Origin: Chiua virens | Taxonomy: Eukaryota; Basidiomycota; Agaricomycetes; Boletales; Boletaceae | DNA length: 64,000 nt | Direction: 5' to 3' | Assembly: GCA_019787685.1 (NCBI GenBank) | Contig: JAHNUO010000003.1 | Span: forward strand, 496,001 to 560,000 | In this document: piece by piece, positions 13,431 through 25,288 of the stretch | Layout of the letters: the number at the start of each line of letters is the position of its first letter | How positions within the stretch are numbered: position 1 is the first letter of the stretch | Notes under the pieces: generated by a model | What the model was told of the DNA's origin: nothing | The model's input: the letters and a program-made list of their open reading frames with translations, nothing else | Database searches by the model: none | Made by a program: the position numbers and the translations under genes

Positions 13431-14018
13431 CTATTCGTCACCGTCCCACGCCCAAGGGTAAAGCATATGCGCACTTGATGGAAGTGAACCCAGCGACGCT
13501 GCTCAAGTCGGTGACGGCAAGTTCGCGCAAGATGTCTGGGGTGACGCAACCCCTGTTTCGTTAATGCCGATTTATCTCAGCTTTTTCACAGGATGATGCC
13601 GAGTTGACAAAATGCTCACCAATGACGCCAGGAAACTGTTTCACCAAATTCTCCTTTTACGATCTTACCATACCTCAAACTACCCACGGGAATTAGAGCG
13701 CCCATACACGGTGGAGGTCCTTTGCACACCGCGCGTGCACTTCGGCTATACTGTATTGACTCCTATAAGCGCGATGACGTCGAGCGTTACCGACTACACT
13801 TACGTCTATCGCATGCGCCGACATTGTTGTCTACGGTGTAACGGCGAGGGTGGATATATGCAACCCTAAAAAAAGGTTAAGCCTGTGGTCGCCGTTGTCG
13901 GGAAGGAAGCTTTGCAAGTCTGTTTGTCCCTGTTTAGCCAAAACGCGACGCGCTAATGTATCACGTGAGGCGCGACTCATCTTTGTCACTTTTACAGCAG
14001 AACAACGTCGCAGACAGC
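13431..14018. promoter_or_regulatory. Shared divergent promoter region of the HLTF-like helicase and NSE4
   Basis: The leftward helicase and rightward NSE4 are separated by at most 588 bp, so both must use this interval. It probably also holds the missing first exon of the helicase. No clear TATA box is seen. An ATG directly followed by GTAAGA (read leftward, near 13660) could be a start-codon exon, but this is unproven. Confidence 0.45.
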
Positions 14019-15319
14019 ATGGTCGAGTTCGAACGCTCCATTAGAACCTCAGACAACCCTGCGTACGACCCAGATCAGGATGCAGCGGAAAAACGCGATA
14101 TTCGCAAGAAATACCGTCTTCTCGAGAAGAAGACAGGAGGTGCGTCTGACGCGTTGTTCTCCTCCCGGAACATGCGCGATACAAATGTTGACGCACAGAG
14201 CACATGAGGCCGCAGGACCACGACACTGAAGATCTTGCCGGCCAGATCGCAGAGGCAGACGAGTTGTTTTCCAAAGGTGTGCATACTCATGCCGTCATAT
14301 GGTCATTACCTCTTTGAATCTGAAACGCACATCTTATGTAGTCAAAAATCCGACCGAAGCAACGCTCGACTCGACTGTACTTCGGAATGTCTCAAGCATC
14401 GGTGCGCAAAAGGCGCGCGCAATGAAACTCGGCTCAGCTGCGTTTGACGCTGATGACTTTGTGTCGAAACTCATTAGTTTTATGGGTGGTAGGCAACGTT
14501 TCGAAGACGAAGAGGGGGACGAGATGGAAGGAGTGGAGGAGGTTCTGCTTGACTGGGACAAGATAGGTCGCAAAGCCCTAGCAAAGAGCAGAAGAGTGCC
14601 TGTCACTGGATTCATGTAACCACCTTCCTCCCTTTCCCACCCATCTGCCTCACTGATTGATACTAAGGCTAGGCCCTCTCTCGCTAGAACAAAAGAAACG
14701 AGCTCCTAACAAGCGTTCGAAGCAAGAGAAAGTTCAAGAGGAAGAACGTCGACCTCAGGAAATAAAGGAAGAAGATATCAAGAGATCCGACAACGAGACG
14801 ACGAAGAATGTCCTCACGGTGCGTTGACTTCTGGGCGATCAGAGTCACACTGCTCACGACAGCTCAGATAAAAAACATTCTTCAAGAGACTGGCCCTATC
14901 AACCTTTTCCACTTTATCGTAAATCCAAAAGATTTTGCACAGTCTGTGGAGAATCTCTTCTATCTTTCGTTCGCCATCCGTGACGGAGAAGTCGCATTCG
15001 AGATCAACGAGGAAGGTGAACCTCTCATCAGTGAGTGAAGAATTCATGTCTCGCCTGTCTCCGGTTGGAGCAAATCCTTAGTGTGTTGTGAAACGCCGAC
15101 TATGGAAGAAAAGGCTGCAGGCCTTCACGCTCGGCAGATGGTGTTGGAATTCGATATGGCCACATGGGAGGTAAGGTCTTTGAGCCACTGCAGACACCAA
15201 ATTCAAGTTAATTTCCCATGATTTCCAAGCGCGCCATAGAAATTTGGAACATTACCGAATCACAGATCCCCCAGCGTCCCCCCGCAAAGACCAAGATAGG
15301 CGACAAGTGGTATGGTTGA
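14019..15319 (+). CDS. NSE4: NSE4, kleisin subunit of the SMC5/6 complex
   Basis: Seven exons join exactly in frame (14019-14139, 14199-14276, 14342-14615, 14668-14818, 14868-15030, 15082-15170, 15230-15319) to give 321 aa. NSE4 bridges the SMC5 and SMC6 heads, holds NSE1 and NSE3, and acts in recombination repair and replication-fork stability in the nucleus. Evidence: the N-terminal KRDIRKKYRLLEKKTGEH kleisin helix (residues about 25-42), then LRNVSSIGAQKARAMKLG, an acidic central part, the family linker GPLSLEQKKR, and the Nse4 C-terminal winged-helix block INLFHFIVNPKDFAQSVENL, FEFDMATW-type EFDMATWERAIEIWNI, and the terminal KWYG. The ATG at 14019 gives a typical N-terminus; an in-frame ATG at 13956 is possible but would add unconserved residues. 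Confidence 0.92.
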
Positions 15320-15767
15320 TACTTGCAGAATATAATTGTCCACCGGGTCATGCACCATCACTTCCAACCTCCATATCGTACTGTCCAGGTAATCTTTCGT
15401 CGCAATTTTGTTAGCATCCACATCATCATTTAGATACACGTGTGGTCATAAGAGGAATGTAATAAAGCTCATACATACTTGATGTTTTTTTTTGTTCGCA
15501 AACTCATTTTCCTTGGCTCACGTTGACCTGAGCCCCTTTGTCAATATGAACACATGTATTTTAAGGCTCGAGCGCCGTTTTGTCGCGATTTTGTTAGATA
15601 TCCGCATTACTTATTGTCGTATGGCTACACATGTCGGTATAGAGAATGTCATGCTACAGATGATGCTTGAGGATACATATGAGTAAAAACCGTTAAATGA
15701 GTGAATAATGTCAATGAGATTCAAATGAATTCAACAGGAAAAAGAGGCGTCCCTCAAGGGTTGGTGA
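15320..15767. other. Convergent intergenic spacer between NSE4 and the GH17 gene
   Basis: Holds the 3' flanks of two genes that point at each other. There is a short poly-T run near 15486 and no supported gene. A 64-codon open frame at 15492-15686 has no recognisable feature. Confidence 0.5.
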
Positions 15768-17210
15768 CTAGCATGACGTACGAGGCTTGAAGTTGAACTT
15801 CTTGACGCCATTAGTATCGTAGATCCCGTACCCGGGCTCTTGACTGTCGGAATAAATGTGTGCAAACCACCCGATGCCCCCACCAGGTGCGTTCTTGAAA
15901 TCACTGCAATGCTTGTCAAGTAGTTCATAGTATTGCTGTGATTAACCTGTCAGCTCGTGAAGGCGTGATACTCAGAAAGTTGCAACACACCTGCTCGTTG
16001 TTGACGCTCGCAACTGCAGCCAGACTGTTGGCTTGAACGCCTTGAGACGTAACGGATGGCCAGCCATTCTAACGAAAGTTTCAGAGGAAGGATTCCGGGC
16101 TTCTGAAAGACATACCTCGTCAAGATACATCTTCTTACCCCCACCATGTTTGATGAACCACTGCATATCAATCTCCACAAGTGGCCATGCGAGTGCTCCC
16201 TCTGTCGCAAGTGGTGAGAAGAAAGGAAGCATGTGAACATTGATGTAGTCAATTGCGTTGAGCACATCTTGAGCACCACCGCGCTCCTGGTATCCATATG
16301 CAAGTTCAGAAACCGTGACGGGGATTCGAACGCCCGCGAGCTGAGCTTTGGCAGATTTTACTTGGGAAGCGAGCTCAGAATGGGGAAGGACGTTGTCAAA
16401 CAAGGGCTCGGAACCGAACTGCACCCCACGCGTGATGAACTTGGCCTTGGGGTTGGTGGTGAGAGTGTGGAGGAGCGAATCACGACGTGTCTGCCACTTG
16501 TCACTACCATCAAAGCCAAACTGTAGATCTTCAGGCACTGAAACGGATCTCATAAAACGCGAAACATACCCATATCAGTGCTTGAACTCCGAGGCCGTTG
16601 TTCCATGCAGCATCCACGACATCATCGCTATACAGTTGTGAGAACTAAAACAAAATAGAACTTATTTGGAAAGCGGACGAACTAGAATCCAGGATTGTCG
16701 CATGCGCCGTAGAGACGAACATACCTGCCATTGAAGTTTTTCTTGATATCAGCAAAGTCTGAATTAAGCTGATTGGGGCTCTGGCCTGAAGTGATGTCAG
16801 TTCATGGTAGGTAGAGTGCGAGGACACCGAGACCGACATGTAGTAACCTCGTAACTGAAACCCATAAACGCGTACTCGGTGTCCATGGGGCACCACCAGT
16901 TATCGAGTGACTCGGGAACATCTGACGGCATTTGGAAATCTGATGCCGGAAAGCAACTAGACGAAGTGGATGGTGAACTCGAAGGAGAACCAGAGCTCGA
17001 TGGAAAAGGCGGTGCCGGCGCGCTCGAGGGGCTGCTGCTAGTTGGGACAACTGTGGCTGCAATCGTCGAGGTGGGGCCAGGACTGGAAGCAATTGAACTA
17101 TGTGATGAAGTGGTACTGTGTCCTTTGCAGTTTCGCGGAACCGGCCCGGCGATCACAGTGTCGAAAATGATTAAGAACACAAGACAAGAGAAATACAGTG
17201 AAGAAATCAT
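15768..17210 (-). CDS. Secreted GH17-type beta-1,3-glucanase / glucan 1,3-beta-glucosidase
   Basis: Start MISSLYFSCLVFLIIFDTVIAGP is a clear signal peptide, followed by about 70 residues of S/T/P-rich, probably O-glycosylated linker. The catalytic (beta/alpha)8 part follows: YAFMGFSYEV, the segment ending NGRYVRLYGACDN, then GVQFGSEPLFDN, which holds the position of the GH17 acid/base Glu (GNE in many members, GSE here), VTVSELAYGYQE, INVHMLPFFSP, and MYLDENGWPS, the family's nucleophile motif (E before T/NGWP). The protein ends NGVKKFNFKPRTSC with a stop at 15768. At least six short introns. Such enzymes remodel or digest beta-1,3-glucan in the fungal wall. No GPI signal is seen at the end, so a soluble wall or extracellular enzyme is likely. 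The upstream ORF extension to 17249 lacks an ATG. Confidence 0.85.
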
Positions 17211-17961
17211 TGTGAAGAAAGGGAGAAAAATGAATGGAGGTACGCTCAACGTACTTGTCGGCAGAGACAGTGAAGGGATAGTAGCTGCTGCAAGACATGG
17301 AAGGACTCTTCATCGGTTTTATTGTGTACGCACAATAATGAGTGGTTGTCATCGAGTGTGGTTGAACAATTAGAATTTAGAGTGGACTCATCTAAGCGAG
17401 CGGACCACGTCTGGGAGAAATTGCATTCCGAACGGTTCCGCCCAAACGTCAATGGAAATCTTCCGGTGGGTCCTCGCAGCGGAGTGGGACAAAAGCCGTT
17501 CATTCCATCCTCGACTACGCGACTTCTCGCAGAGGAATCATATCACGTTAATGTGTTGGTGCGTCTGTTGCTCGGAACTTGGAGGCTGTTTCTCGTTGCT
17601 GACGCACTGCAAAGTCAGAGGGCTAAGAATGGATTTTCTATAGGCTAGAACGATTGCCGAGAGGATCTTTTACTGATTGAACGACTCCAGTGTCGGTAAA
17701 GTCATTCGTAACCATGTAACATTGTTGAGTGGCCGTTGTTTTTCGGCGACTCCAACGGACCATGCCGCGAAAGCTGTCAGTGACTCTGGTAAGTGGTACA
17801 CAGATTTATATCAATATGGCAGCGCGCATCCTAGCTCCATATCAACGCATTGGCTGCGGACATTGCCCACCAGTTCAGTCCTGTGGCAACTGTACGCCAT
17901 GATGTGGCAACGTATTGCATTGTCTTCGCCAAATCCAGTCAACGGTCCCCTGACATGGCAT
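17211..17961. other. Divergent promoter interval between GH17 and the DUF7729-like gene
   Basis: No gene recognised. It must carry the promoters of two secreted-protein genes that point away from each other. About 250 bases of its right part (from about 17800) are also present upstream of the pseudogene copy at 58.8-59.1 kb, so this promoter was copied along with the gene. Confidence 0.45.
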
Positions 17962-17968
17962 TATAAAT
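17962..17968 (+). promoter_or_regulatory. TATA box of the DUF7729-like gene
   Basis: TATAAAT lies about 100 bp before the ATG at 18068. The same context (CATTATAAGTGG) is kept at the matching place in front of the pseudogene copy near 58940 on the other strand, which supports its function. Confidence 0.6.
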
Positions 17969-18067
17969 GGAGAACAACACAAAAGCGCAGTACACTCACT
18001 CCCCTCTTGCTCTTTACTCTCCAACGTTCCCCTTTAATCCCTGTTTAATTTATCTTTCTTGCCTGTC

Positions 18068-19020
18068 ATGTTCCTAAGGCCTGCTTTCCTCATCGCCAGC
18101 GCTGGTCTCGCCGCGGCTGTGTCGTAAGTCGCACACTGGCCAGTCCCGTCCGTTTTTTAGCACTGACCTTGTTACACTCAGTCTCTCGAATTCATGTACT
18201 TCCGCCCTGCTTGCGGTTGCAGCCTCTCCCGATGCCACTTGCCTCGACTTTGCTCTCCTCGTCCCGCTCGCTGTATCGAACACCTCCACCACTTCTATCA
18301 TCCCGTCTGTCAACTCTTGGTTGACCGGAATGTGTGCCCAGGGGCTATGCAGCAACTCTACCCTCCAGACCGTTGTGACGAACATTACGAATGGCTGTTC
18401 CAGCGATCTCGCTAGCGTTGGTCTGCCGACTGACCCTAATACACTGACGCCTACCGTCCAAGTTGCCTACCCTACTGTTCGACAAATCGCATGCTTGAAC
18501 GAGTGAGTTTCCCTTTCAGCTCTACTCTCCGTGTCAGCTTATCATGAATAACATCACTCCACAGCACCTCCTCAAACACTCTTTGTGCGACTGAACTGCT
18601 TAATGACATTCAATCCTCGATTGGAATCACGCTTTCCATCAACAATATTGTCAACTTAATCACACAGGTCGTATCCGGAGCAAATATCACCATTCCTCAA
18701 AACGTAACTTGCTCCAACTGCTCGAAGGCTGCATACACAATTGCCTCCACTAACTTCCCGTCACTCTTATCCAAAGAGCAATCTGTTGTTCAGTCCGAGT
18801 GCGGTTCATCTTTCACCGGTTTGTGTCCTGACCAGTTCCGTCAATATGATACTTAGTCTCATGGATTTTAACAGATGGACAGATGCCTCCCAGCATCCAG
18901 GAGGCTACCTCGAACTCGACGAGTTCAACTGGTGGAGCTGCCTCTCTTTCCGTTAACAGCTTCAATGTTGGAGCAGCCATGCTGGTTGCTGTTTCCTCTG
19001 CCTTCACCATCTTCGCATGA
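18068..19020 (+). CDS. Secreted, probably GPI-anchored cysteine-containing protein (DUF7729-like)
   Basis: Four exons (18068-18123, 18182-18502, 18565-18818, 18875-19020) join to 777 nt, 258 aa. It starts with a signal peptide (MFLRPAFLIASAGLAAAVS), has paired cysteines and many N-glycosylation sequons (SNST, NITNG, ANIT, QNVTCSN), the line VNSWLTGMCAQGLCSN, TVRQIACLND and TCSNCSKAAYTIAS, a short S/T-rich tail and a C-terminal hydrophobic stretch (AMLVAVSSAFTIF) typical of a GPI signal. The layout matches the fungal family annotated DUF7729, whose role is unknown; I make that link from memory. It is a surface or secreted protein by its signals. A broken second copy lies at about 57.9-58.84 kb on the other strand. 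Confidence 0.75.
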
Positions 19021-19250
19021 AGCTTTCAATAAAAATTGCATGTGGGATGGGGATATTCAGATGACGTTATAAGAACGTCAAGCCCAAGGACTAGCTAGTA
19101 GCAATAGCTTCGTCTTAACTCACGTATCTTGAATGCTTAAGGAGTACTGGGTACTCATACAGCACTAATGGACACGTACTTTACTTCTACTTGGACGTTA
19201 TCGTATTCGATTGATTTTCCCGAGCGTACCCATACTCTTGTTATGTCAGC

Positions 19251-22200
19251 ATGCTACTTGAGTCACGCCATCTGAGTGAGCCTCGCCAAAGTACTTTTCA
19301 CTCCAACCCTAATCCATCTACCTCGAGCCAGCAGGTAAAGGTTAAGGAACAAACTCTCTACCACCAGCGATGTCGGCGACGTCCACGCCGCGTTCTGCGC
19401 GGTTCGATCTTCCCCCATGCCCCAGCCCTCGCCACCTCGACTGCAACCGACACTGGCCTCGCAGAATGGACAAATAGAATAAAGGCAATGCAACGCCAGG
19501 TCGATGCCGACGATGAGGCCGAACAACGGTGTTTAGAAGAAGAGATCATGAGAGCCAGGCTAGCAAGAATGAGGAGGAGCAGGACTGGCCAGAGTGGCGA
19601 TTTCGGTGTGGGCATGCATGGGATCGATTTGTGTGGGTGATCTGGCTTATGACAGCGACCCGAATACTTGTCCTGACGGCTTGGGCCGCAGCTAAGGAGC
19701 TCCAGGAAAGCCCATCACATGTGGAGGGCGACCTGGGGACGTCTTCGTCTGAGAAGCCGTCAGTATCGGGCGTCTCGTTGCGGAAACCCGCACTGAAATC
19801 ACCACTGAACGGGGTGAAACAAGCGCCTATATCACTTGCGGCATTCATGGGGGGTAATGCAACCGGACCTCGACTCAAGCGGCACGAGCCACAGGTAGAT
19901 GCGAACGTTGCCTATGATGGGCGGGTGGATCATGGTCCTGTACACCCGATATTTGGTCGTGGGGGTGTTGCAATGCCAGGCATGGTTGGACGCGATGTTG
20001 CCGCTGCTCCGCCGTCGCCGACGCCTTCTGCGTCGACCTCTGTGTCACAATTCCCTTTGCCCAGCCCAGCCACGCAGTCGGCATCGGAGGAGCCGCTTCG
20101 TGCACGTACTATGAGCATCTCAAATGTCGCTCGCAAGTACGTCGAGAAAATCGAGGAGCAGGCCACCAGTCCGTCCTCGTTCCCCAAACCATCCGGCCTC
20201 GCGATCCGTGAGCGTCGCCAAAGTACACCTCATGGTACCTCTTCAGAACTCAAAGTTATTCCTACTCCCTCATTTCCTTTCCGTCCGTTGTCTCAAAACC
20301 TTGGCAGAAGGGCCTATCTCGCCAGCGAAGAGCTCAATGACGGAATCACTTTCTATGCCCTGTCCAAAGACATCGACCGCTTCCGAAGTACGTCCCAATA
20401 CTCCCATGGCTGATTCACGGCCCAAGACACCAGGGATCGCCGAGGCACACTCGGAACTCCCCACAAAGACCATTGTCGATGAGCCACGTGCTAAAACGCC
20501 GGGTACAGATGTTACGCGAGCAAAGACTCCCATCCAATCCAGCCCTACGCGCACAAGTTTCCCTGGTGCGGCGCCATGGCAGACTCCTCGACACCAACCA
20601 TCTCCCCAGCTACCATCAACGTCGGCCATCCCTTCGAAATCACCAGGACCCCCATCGCCCTTTCGTGGCACGCTTGCGCCACAGCCTCAGCGTGGTGCAT
20701 CCCCTGGATTCTTGCGTCCACCTGGAAATTCATCTCTCAAGGATCCTACACCGAGTATTAGCAGACTACAAGGTCGTGGGTTCGTCCAGAGCATCGTTCA
20801 AGCGAGCGATAGAATCAGTGGTGATCCTCAAGCAAGCCCATCTGCTGCTCCGAAGCACGTATTCCCCTCTACGTCGCCTGCACCAAGTCATGGCGGTAGC
20901 GAGGTGCGAGAACAAGGTGCCAGACGCGCTTCTGTGCTCGATCGATGGACTCCTGTGATGAATGGCAGCGGCAGCGGTGCAGCAACACCTCCTAAGAGCG
21001 CCACGCCCATGAGATCCCACACTGCTCATGTGCGCACCAAGTCAGGGCAAGGGACAGGACATCTCGACTGGTCAAGACGCACGACACAGGGACATTCCGT
21101 GCGCAGCTCAGTTTCACTTCCTGCGATACCCAAGACGCCATCCAAGAAATCGGATGGTTTTCCCGCCCAAGGCTCGCAAGAGAGCCTGGGTTCTTCTAGT
21201 ACGATGATATCCTACATCAAACCTACCAAGACCGGAGACGACCCCGTTATACCTGATGTCGATGAATTGGGTGTCAAAGCATCAGATGGAGGGGTTGAAG
21301 TTGGAGGGGCAGGGCAGGGGCAGGGGCAGGGGTAGGGGCAAGTATAGATCACGGGGCTGTAACTGGGATCAAGGCGACCCCAAGCAAGGCGAAGACGCCA
21401 AGGGTATCGGCATCACCATTGCCTTCGTCGCCTGGCAAACCACTGAGTCATGTGCGTCCTCTTTGGTGACACTGAGCTGAATCGATGGTTGATGGATGCC
21501 CCTCTTGCGTTTTTTGGGTTTGGTTTAAACTGGGTGCTTATACCACACGTCGATTAATGGTGTAATGCTGCCTGGATCGTTATTAATGGCATGTTTTCCC
21601 TACTGGCCAATCGTCTCCGTCTACCGTGCGGTGCTTGTGGATAGCCTACCAAGGATAGGGCCAAGAAGCCACGTAAAACGAGATTCGAAGAAGGACCACA
21701 GTCCGGTGGTCCCAAGGTTCCAGGCACCGAAGTGGCACCCCCGTCTCCCAATCCGGCTGTACTATCGTCTACAGGTCCCGCTCCGAGTCTCCCAAACACG
21801 TCAACCACACGTACCTCATTTGGCCTGGGAACTCCCAATCTAGAGCAGAGTCTCCTGTGAAGATCAACCCTCCCAGCAGTAGTGCTGCTGGGAAGGTCAC
21901 TGACCGTTGGACGGAGCCGACGCTTATCGGGATCAAATCCACGTCAGGGTCGTCGTCACATTCACGGGCGAACAGACCGTCATCGAGTGCGAAGCCGGTT
22001 GGTGGTGCCGCCGGCATGGTCGGGCGCCGGGCACTACCTGGCCTCGCTAATCCTACCACAGTAGTGGCAGCAGGCAAGGACGGGAAACAGACAGGCAAGG
22101 ACAAGGAGGAATGCACCACCGTGCCTCCGTCACCGACACGTCACACCCGGATCCCGAGCACGGGGAATAGAGCACTCGTGATGGAGGTTGCGCAGGCGCT

Positions 22201-24136
22201 GACCGAGGCAGCCCAGCAGCAGGACAAGGAGAAAGAAAAGGATGAGAAAGAGAAGGATAAAGTGATCGCGGGGGGCGCTTCACTTGCCGCCCGTGGTTCC
22301 ACCGCGACGTGCCAGGTCCCGAGTACGGGTCTGGGTGGTTTGCCGGGGGAGAAACGCAAGTCGAGCTACGAGCGGTACTCGGCGATTGCGATGCCCCCGT
22401 TGGCGGAGGAACGGACGCCGGCAGTGACGCCGGCGCACACGATGTCACGGAATGTGGGGCAGAGCGTGATCAGCGACAGAATCATCGACGAGAGTCCGCT
22501 GAGTAGTTTGCGCGTCGAAGCAGCGGGAGATAATGAGCAACGACCATCATCGGTATCGTCGAAAGTGCACATTGGTGAGGACCATCAGCCCTTATTGCCT
22601 TTGCGGAGGGTTGGGCTCAAATAACGTGAAACCAAACAGATCATGTCGAGGAACCGTTGCCTAGTGTGGACGTCGCAGCCTTGTTGCAGATGGAGCGGCG
22701 GGCCGAGTTCGTGCCGAATCCAGACTTGCGCACGGTCTCAGTCGAGGTCATGTCCATCGTGCATACGAGCGCTGTCCCCGTCCAACACGATCCCGAGTAT
22801 GTTTTATGATGCCGAGGTACTCGTCATTGTGAACCGTGCCAAGTCTCGCGAGAGCGGACTGGTGACGACCCAGGTGTGGTGCTGGAAGGGTAAGAGATGT
22901 CGCTTTGGGGAGAAGGAGGAGAAAAAAGTGGGTGAGCTCGCGAGGCGGTACGGGACATCGGCGGTTCGTGTTGCTCGTCGGACGCCACGGGAATGAATTG
23001 ATGAGATTTGCGTGTAGGACATGGTCGATCAGCAACGCGAGCCTGCGGAGCTCGTGCATACTCTCGGAGGGCGACTCGCGATACGTCAGGTGAGGCCGGA
23101 TGCAATTCGAGCGCGATTATTGGCTCAAATGTTTTGCAGGGCACCAGAGCCCATTGGTCCTCCGAGAATACTACGATGCATATCGTGAGATCGAGTGAAG
23201 GTCACATCTTGATTGATGAGATAGATCTTGTACGTTTTCTTTTCTTGTCCACACGATTAAACCAAAACACTGACGCTATCCGCCGCCAGAGCATTCGAAA
23301 CCTATGTTCCGGATATAGCTATTGTATCACCATCTTGGATAATATCTATGTGTGGCATGGTTGTGGTTCGGTGTCAGCGGAACGGGACGCAGCCCTCCGA
23401 TATGCACAGGGTATGGCTGCTACGGGTACGCTGGTGAAGGAGCTCGTGGAGGGCGAGAACGATGGGGATGATGAGATGTTCTGGATGATTATCGGGGAGG
23501 CTGAATCCTATGCCAAGGCTGACTATTGGAGGTGGAGGAGCAGCGTTGTACCACCTGAACCTCGCTGTTGGATTGTAGATGTTGCGAACCTGGACACTCC
23601 GGTAAGCGTCACGCGTCACAAGTACTTTTCCGCTACTGAACACACTGAATGCTAATGCCAGTTCTCCAGATCCGCCCAATTCTGGCTGCGTGTGCAGAGA
23701 TGGTGCAGCAAGGATCCGTGTACATCATTGACTGCTTTTGGGAGTTCTTTGTCCTCGTGGGCAAAGATGCCCGAGCGAAACGATCGGATATCACACTCGC
23801 CATCAACACGGCAATGGTGCGGATCTCGTTATCTTGCTGTTCCGGAACCCCTGTAACCGATTCGTTTCTTAGGAAATGGCACCGCTCGTCGCTGCTTCTA
23901 AGCCGTTCTCGCCAACGGTACACGTGTTGATCTTGCCGACACAGCTGCCGCTGGATATGCGGCTTGCCTTCCGTAACCTTGACGAGATGGCCCTGGTGAG
24001 TCATGCTAACCCTTGTCTGTGACATACTTATCGAAGTTCACTTTCGCATCAGAACGGCGGGTTCATCCCGGACCACATGAATATTCTATCCACGCCAGAG
24101 GCTCTCGAGCATGTGGGTCGTGCATTCACCCGATAA
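19251..24136 (+). CDS. DUF4045 / gelsolin-repeat protein, actin-binding (start uncertain, apparent frame breaks)
   Basis: A long multi-exon gene. N-terminal part: a coiled coil (AEWTNRIKAMQRQVDADDEAE, 19460-19580), then about 900 residues of S/P-rich disorder with KTPG and PKTP repeats. C-terminal part: gelsolin-type repeats. Repeat 1: AEVLVIVNRAKSRESG, TQVWCWKGKRC, ELARRYGTS. Next: ELVHTLGGRLAIRQGTRAHWSSENTTMHIVR. Repeat 2: IRNLCSGYSYCITILDNIYVWHGCGS, MFWMIIGEAESY. Repeat 3: LQIRPILAACAEMVQQGS, YIIDCFWEFFVLVGKDA. It ends EALEHVGRAFTR. Fungal proteins with this order are annotated DUF4045 plus gelsolin; gelsolin folds bind and sever actin in a calcium-dependent way. Introns of 50-190 nt restore most frame changes, but two changes (near 21330, in a G-rich repeat, and near 22797-22815) are not cleanly explained by introns. 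The start is taken at the first in-frame ATG; an alternative ATG at 19370 needs an extra splice. Confidence 0.75.
21308..21340 (+). repeat. G-rich (GGGGCA)n microsatellite inside the gelsolin gene
   Basis: Five to six units of GGGGCA with one 5-nt unit (GGGCA). The odd unit shifts the frame and leads to a TAG at 21333-21335. Four or more G-runs on one strand could form a G-quadruplex. The following frame (ASIDHGAVTGIKATPSKAKT) looks coding, so the repeat lies at or next to an intron border, or a base is missing. Confidence 0.65.
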
Positions 24137-25288
24137 GCGCTTAGTATACTAAGTGAGACATGGACGTCATAGTTGCGTACGTCTTCATGGGATCGATCCG
24201 CATTGAGGGATCACACGATGCTCCCTCTGGGACTCGATTCATCACAGGTGCCGTTACCATGACGCCCCAGTTGGGTAGTACTCAGCCTGGGGGTTTAAGT
24301 TTAAAACTTGGATGAATTCAAACTTTGAGTAGAGATACGCGGGGTGCCTGTTACTCCGTTCCTGCCCTTTCATTTATAGTAGCGCTCTAATTGTAATTCG
24401 CTGCTTTGTTACCGCTCAAGCGCGAAATGTTGATTGATTGGGGCACAGCTTTCTGGGACCTGACGATGACATCACATTGTCGGAGTGGAATATATGAAAG
24501 ACCGCCTCTCGAAACTTGAAGCCACAACTGTACGACTCTATCCCTGGCATCAATCTATGTTATTCCGCTCAACGACTCCTCGCATGCCCCAACTTTCAAG
24601 CTTCTAAGTTCTACTTGAAGGGCCTTTCTCCGGCCCAAATTTCTTTGGACCCATCATCGATCTCTGCTGCCTTGCTAAGGTGTCCTCTGTCCTTCGATGG
24701 AGATCGAATTCCAACGTGTTTATGATCATCTTGGCCGTGCACGAGTGCTGAAATTACATATCGCCGTTTGCGATGACTTGCAGTCGGGGAGGGTCGTGCA
24801 CGGAAAGGGTGGGATTGACAGTACCGCATATATGCATTGCCGAATCCGGCCTTTGCACCTTAAGATTCGTGACAGTGATTATCGAGTCCCCGCTGCAATG
24901 TTCTGGGTGGATTCAAGTTTAACCGATGTATTGTTCAAGCGTCAGGGGTCAGTCGTTGATCTTTGATTGGAGGGATCAGATCACAATTCGAGGCTATGAC
25001 GTCTTTGCTTCCAAGTTCTTCTGCTGACCGGCCATCCACCGAGCTAGATTATGACGATTGGTTTGTGGAGCCCGCGCTTTAGGAACTCCACAAAGTTGGT
25101 TATTAGTAGATGATCCTCCGAGTACCATATCTTGTATCGCAACAATCAGTACCATTCAAGTGTAGAAGAATATTCTCTTGGAGGGAGCCGCGACGCTCGG
25201 ATTCCCTTTGCAGAAGACGTGCACCTTGCATCTGAAACACCATCAGCTCGTCTTTCGAGTCACCGCCACGCCTTGTCTGCCATTCACC
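24137..25288. other. Intergenic region, no gene recognised
   Basis: Contains the 3' flank of the gelsolin gene and the promoter of the next rightward gene. An 89-codon frame at 24697-24966 (+) has no match that I know and no splice partners. Nothing else is supported. Confidence 0.4.

Noticed and set aside
17322..17648. 108-codon plus-strand frame upstream of the DUF7729-like gene
   Set aside because: Lies in the divergent promoter interval, has no motif and no splice partner.
21857..22624. Separate gene starting at MKINPPSSSAAGK
   Set aside because: The frame continues upstream through PNPAVLSSTGPAPS and downstream into the gelsolin part, so it is an exon of the DUF4045/gelsolin gene.
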